DNA of 64,000 nt from Arenimonas soli. Its GTDB lineage: Bacteria; Pseudomonadota; Gammaproteobacteria; Xanthomonadales; Xanthomonadaceae. A program made the translations under genes and the position numbers. The notes under the pieces were generated by a model. The model was not told the DNA's origin and did no database searches. It worked only from the letters and a program-made list of their open reading frames with translations. Below are positions 61,522 to 64,000 of the stretch, in pieces; the first letter of the stretch is position 1, and every line of letters starts with the position of its first letter. The DNA lies in contig NZ_BMKC01000003.1 in NCBI RefSeq assembly GCF_014643775.1, positions 62,350 to 126,349 of the forward strand, in the 5' to 3' direction.

Positions 61522-62406
61522 TCAGCCGCCCGCCAGCGCCCAGGCGCCGGCCACGCGGCCGACGTCGGCCAGCACGGCGTCGCGTTCGGCGGGCGTGCCG
61601 GTGGATTGGACGTAATACGCCGCCACCAGGATCGGCGCCCGGTCGCCGGGCGGCCACAGGATGCCGACGTCGTTGGCGTTGCCGGTGTTGTTGGTGCCGG
61701 TCTTGTCGCCGACGCGCCAGCCGGGCAGGCCGGCGCGCAGGCGCTTGTCGCCGGTCTGGTTGGCCAGCAGCCAGTCGGTCAGCCGGGTGCGCGAGGCCGG
61801 CGACAGGGTGTCGCCCAGCAGCAGCGTCTTCATGGTCGCCACCATCGCGGCGGGCGTGGTGGTGTCGCGCGGGTCGCCGGGCGCGGCCTCGTTGAGGCCG
61901 GGTTCGTTGCGGTCCAGGCGCGTCACCGCGTCGCCGATGCCGCGCAGCCAGTCGGTCAGGCCGCGCGGCCCGCCGTGTTCGGCCAGCAGCAGGTTGGCGG
62001 CGGTGTTGTCGCTGAGGGTCATCGTCGCTTCGCAAAGGGTTTCGATGGCAAGCCCTTGCCTGCCGTCGTGTTTGTCGACGACCGGCGACCAGGAAATCAC
62101 CTCGTCCGGGCTCCAGGTCAGGCGCCGGTCCAGGCGTTCCTTGCCGGCGTCCACCGCCGCCAGCACCTGGGCCGCCAGCAGCAGCTTGAAGGTGCTGCAC
62201 ATCGCGAAACGTTCGCCGCCGCGGTGCGAAAGCATCCGGCCATTGCCGGTGTCGAGCGCGGTCACGCCGAGGTGGCCGCCGTGGCGGTCTTCAAGGGCCT
62301 GCAAGGCCTTGGCGGGGTCGTCGGGCAGCTGCGCCCAGGCGCGGGTGAAAGGCAGCAGGGGCAGGGTGAGCAGGGCGGAGCGGAGCAGGCTGCGGCGGCT
62401 GGGCAT
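61522..62406 (-). CDS. Class A beta-lactamase
   Basis: A 294-residue enzyme with a Tat-like signal (MPSRRSLLRSALLTLPLLP). Active-site residues are SxxK at 71-74 ('CSTFK', Ambler S70/K73), SDN at 132-134, Glu168 in 'EPGLN' (Ambler E166/N170) and KTG at 235-237. A Cys precedes the active Ser (Ambler 69), as in some carbapenem-hydrolysing enzymes, but the second Cys at Ambler 238 is absent ('TGTNNTGNAND'), so no such disulfide. It hydrolyses beta-lactams in the periplasm and resembles chromosomal Xanthomonad/L2-type enzymes. It heads an operon with an AraC regulator and DUF418, not with AmpR. Confidence 0.94.
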   Translation of the reverse strand: MPSRRSLLRSALLTLPLLPFTRAWAQLPDDPAKALQALEDRHGGHLGVTALDTGNGRMLSHRGGERFAMCSTFKLLLAAQVLAAVDAGKERLDRRLTWSPDEVISWSPVVDKHDGRQGLAIETLCEATMTLSDNTAANLLLAEHGGPRGLTDWLRGIGDAVTRLDRNEPGLNEAAPGDPRDTTTPAAMVATMKTLLLGDTLSPASRTRLTDWLLANQTGDKRLRAGLPGWRVGDKTGTNNTGNANDVGILWPPGDRAPILVAAYYVQSTGTPAERDAVLADVGRVAGAWALAGG

Positions 62407-62511
62407 TCCGGACGATCCGTAGTTAATCGGGGACGATTCGTGGCTTACAGGCCGATCTTGCCCCCGATCATGGCCTGGCGCAATTGGCGCGAACCTTCCA
62501 AGGAATCACCC

Positions 62512-63057
62512 ATGTCCCGCATTCCCCTGCAAACCGCCACCTCCGCCCCCGCCGCCAGCCAGGCCCTGCTGGGCCAGGTGCAGTCGGCCTTCGGCGCCAC
62601 CCCGAACATGTTCAAGGCGGTGGCCAATTCGCCGGCCGCGCTGGCCTCGATGTGGGGCAGCTTCGGCGCCCTGGGCAAGGGCAGGCTGCCGGCCCGGCTC
62701 ACCGAAAAACTGGCCGTGGCCGTCGCCGACCGCAACCGCTGCGAATACTGCCTGGCCGCGCACACCCTGCTGGGCAAGAACGCCGGCGCCAGCGAAGCGG
62801 AAATGGCCGAGGCCCAGGCCGGTCGCAGCAGCGATCCCGCCACCGCGGCCGCGCTGGCCTTCGCGCTGAAGGTGGTCGACCGCCGCGCCGACGTCGGCGA
62901 CACCGACATCGCCGCGCTGCGCGACGTCGGCTTCGACGACGAAGCCATCGTCGAACTGCTGGCGCACGTGGCGCTGAACCTGTTCACCAATTACGTCAAC
63001 ATCGCCTTCGACGTGCCGGTGGATTTCCCGGCGGTGAAGCTGCGCCAGGCGGCGTGA
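62512..63057 (+). CDS. Carboxymuconolactone decarboxylase / AhpD-like protein
   Basis: A 181-residue protein. The CMD motif 'LTEKLAVAVADRNRCEYCLAAHTLLGKNAG' has the CxxC dithiol followed by His (CEYCLAAH), as in AhpD alkylhydroperoxidase-like proteins. 'DEAIVELLAHVALNLFTNYVNIAFDVPVDFPAV' is the usual C-terminus. It probably acts in peroxide reduction as a small thiol protein. The ATG is preceded by AAGGAA. It is divergent from the beta-lactamase across a 105-nt gap. Confidence 0.92.
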   Translation: MSRIPLQTATSAPAASQALLGQVQSAFGATPNMFKAVANSPAALASMWGSFGALGKGRLPARLTEKLAVAVADRNRCEYCLAAHTLLGKNAGASEAEMAEAQAGRSSDPATAAALAFALKVVDRRADVGDTDIAALRDVGFDDEAIVELLAHVALNLFTNYVNIAFDVPVDFPAVKLRQAA

Positions 63058-63063
63058 GGCATC

Positions 63064-63111
63064 GCCGGCAAGCACGATGCCAGCGTTGCCGGCACCGGTA
63101 AGACTTACCGG
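63064..63111. promoter_or_regulatory. Two adjacent dyads: GCCGGCAA/TTGCCGGC and CCGGTAAG-A-CTTACCGG
   Basis: GCCGGCAA-N14-TTGCCGGC (63064-63093) is followed at once by a perfect 17-bp palindrome CCGGTAAG-A-CTTACCGG (63095-63111). They sit just after the AhpD-like stop and about 100 nt before the response regulator ATG. The first could terminate the upstream gene (no T-run); the second looks like an operator. Confidence 0.5.
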
Positions 63112-63123
63112 CCAGTGAAAGAA

Positions 63124-63205
63124 CAACAGCCCCCGGGAAAACCGTGACCGTCTGCACCCCGTGCGCACCCGCGTTGGTACAGACTGGTTTCCCGGGAGGT
63201 TGTTG
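63124..63205 (+). promoter_or_regulatory. Long inverted repeat that can mask the ribosome binding site
   Basis: The left arm (63122-63143: AACAAC then CCCCCGGGAAAACC) is nearly complementary to the right arm (63186-63204: GGTTTCCCGGGAGGTTGTT). The right arm contains the GGGAGG Shine-Dalgarno of the response regulator gene, 8 nt before its ATG. If transcribed, the stem would occlude the ribosome binding site, with a 42-nt loop between. Alternatively the arms are DNA binding sites. Confidence 0.5.
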
Positions 63206-63207
63206 CC

Positions 63208-64000
63208 ATGACACAGGTCCCCGTCCTGCTGATCGTCGACGACGACGTCGGCTTCGTGCGGGCCGCCGCCGAGATCGCGCGGGCGCTGGGCTTCGAGGTC
63301 GTGATCGCCGGCAGCCTGGCGCAGGCGCGCCTGCGCTTGCGCGAGCACGCGTTCGACGTGGCGTTGGTGGACCTGTCGCTGCCCGACGGCAGCGGCCTGG
63401 AACTGCTTGAACACCTCGACCTGGGCGGTCGCACCCAGGTGATCCTGATCACCGGCCACCCCACGGTGGAGTCGGCGCTCAAGGCCATGCACCTGCCGAT
63501 CGTGGACTACGTGGTCAAACCGATGCAGGTGGCGACGTTCCGGCAGCTGCTGCAGACCGCATCGAGCCGGCAACCCGCCAGCGACCCGCCGCCCTGCGAA
63601 CCCTGGCACGGCATCGCCGGCCCGTCGCCGGCGATGGACGCGCTGCGCCGCCAGGTGCGCCGCGTCGCGCCCACCGACGCATCGGTGTTCATCGAAGGCG
63701 AAAGCGGCGTCGGCAAGGAGCTGGTCGCCGCGGCCATCCACGCCGAAAGCGCCCGCCCGGGATCCTTCGTGGCCTTCAACTGCGGCGCGGTGCCGGCCGA
63801 CCTGCTGACCAGCCAGCTGTTCGGCCACGAACGCGGCAGTTTCACCGGCGCCGCCGCGCGCCACGTCGGCCTGTTCGAACAGGCCCAGGGCGGCACCCTG
63901 TTCCTGGACGAAATCGGCGAGATGCCGGTGCACCTGCAGGTGCACCTGCTGCGCGCGCTGGAAACCCGGCACGTGCGCCGGGTCGGCGGCAACGAGGACA
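63208..64000 (+). CDS. Sigma54-dependent response regulator, NtrC family (3' truncated by window)
   Basis: 264 residues are visible and the frame is open at the window end. The receiver domain (about 5-120) has 'VLLIVDDDVGFVRAAAEIARALG', phosphoacceptor Asp in 'VALVDLSLPDGSG', and 'ILITGHPTVESALKAM...VKP'. The AAA+ domain starts at about 135 with Walker A 'IEGESGVGKELVAAAIHAES', the GAFTGA loop as 'RGSFTGAAA', and Walker B 'GGTLFLDEIGEMP'. It is an enhancer-binding activator of sigma54 promoters. The cognate kinase is not in the window. Start set by GGGAGG; see the leader structure. Confidence 0.93.
   Translation, partial: MTQVPVLLIVDDDVGFVRAAAEIARALGFEVVIAGSLAQARLRLREHAFDVALVDLSLPDGSGLELLEHLDLGGRTQVILITGHPTVESALKAMHLPIVDYVVKPMQVATFRQLLQTASSRQPASDPPPCEPWHGIAGPSPAMDALRRQVRRVAPTDASVFIEGESGVGKELVAAAIHAESARPGSFVAFNCGAVPADLLTSQLFGHERGSFTGAAARHVGLFEQAQGGTLFLDEIGEMPVHLQVHLLRALETRHVRRVGGNED

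Noticed and set aside
61522-62406. Assignment of the beta-lactamase as a KPC/NMC-type carbapenemase because of Cys at Ambler 69
   Set aside because: The partner Cys at position 238 is missing, and Cys69 also occurs in other chromosomal class A enzymes.

Overview
The window is a dense, high-GC bacterial chromosome segment. Codons end mostly in G or C, intergenic gaps are short, and many neighbours share 1-4 base stop/start overlaps (ATGA, GTGA, TTGA, TGATG). Gene content points to the Lysobacterales/Xanthomonadales (a Lysobacter, Luteimonas, Arenimonas or Pseudoxanthomonas type of bacterium): exported amidohydrolases with beta-propeller repeats, S9 and M20 peptidases, a monothiol glutaredoxin-HesB-rhodanese fusion, MaeB, a homodimeric AceE, an ECF sigma/kinase-TPR pair, and a 'GGGGTCAGAG' inverted repeat of a kind I associate with these genomes. 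I saw no rRNA, tRNA, CRISPR array or intact insertion sequence.

Layout. 1-8.2 kb: housekeeping and accessory enzymes (HAD, VOC, DoxX, TrxR-like flavoprotein, DsbA-fold isomerase, YdeI-like protein) and a giant exported amidohydrolase. 8.4-12.2 kb: a GGDEF diguanylate cyclase and a Ser/Thr kinase fused to a TolA/TonB-like C-terminus. 12.3-17.8 kb: AraC regulator, a coupled amidohydrolase pair (one lacking the metal motif), AMP nucleosidase, methyltransferase, lipoprotein. 18-24 kb: glutaredoxin fusion, SGNH hydrolase, AlaA-type aminotransferase, rsgA with a DUF1704 metallopeptidase-like gene. 24-33 kb: an ECF sigma/kinase-TPR pair, then a tightly overlapped three-gene operon (MddA-like methyltransferase, AurF-like di-iron oxygenase, cysteine synthase-glutaredoxin fusion) preceded by a striking TGACC/GGTCA operator array, then a winged-helix/TPR membrane regulator. 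33-42 kb: maeB, a complete RsbU/RsbW/RsbV-type partner-switching operon, and aceE.

41.9-47.0 kb is an AT-richer island with different codon use. It carries an AlbA/Schlafen-type ATPase with a 468-aa partner, a small secreted Cys-rich protein and a DUF4062 protein, and ends in a decayed copy of the catalytic region of the S9 peptidase that follows. This looks like a defence-type insertion.

47-64 kb: S9 peptidase, M20-like peptidase with altered metal ligands, a Tat-exported threonine-aldolase-like enzyme, RDD protein, a WYL regulator/GST divergon with a perfect operator palindrome, nitroreductase, an ECF sigma factor with its own membrane domain, serine hydrolase, a class A beta-lactamase/AraC/DUF418 run, an AhpD-like protein, and the start of a sigma54-dependent response regulator whose leader can pair with its ribosome binding site.

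The best candidates for undescribed biology are the methyltransferase/di-iron oxygenase/cysteine-synthase-Grx operon with its operator array, and the two-gene ATPase module in the island.
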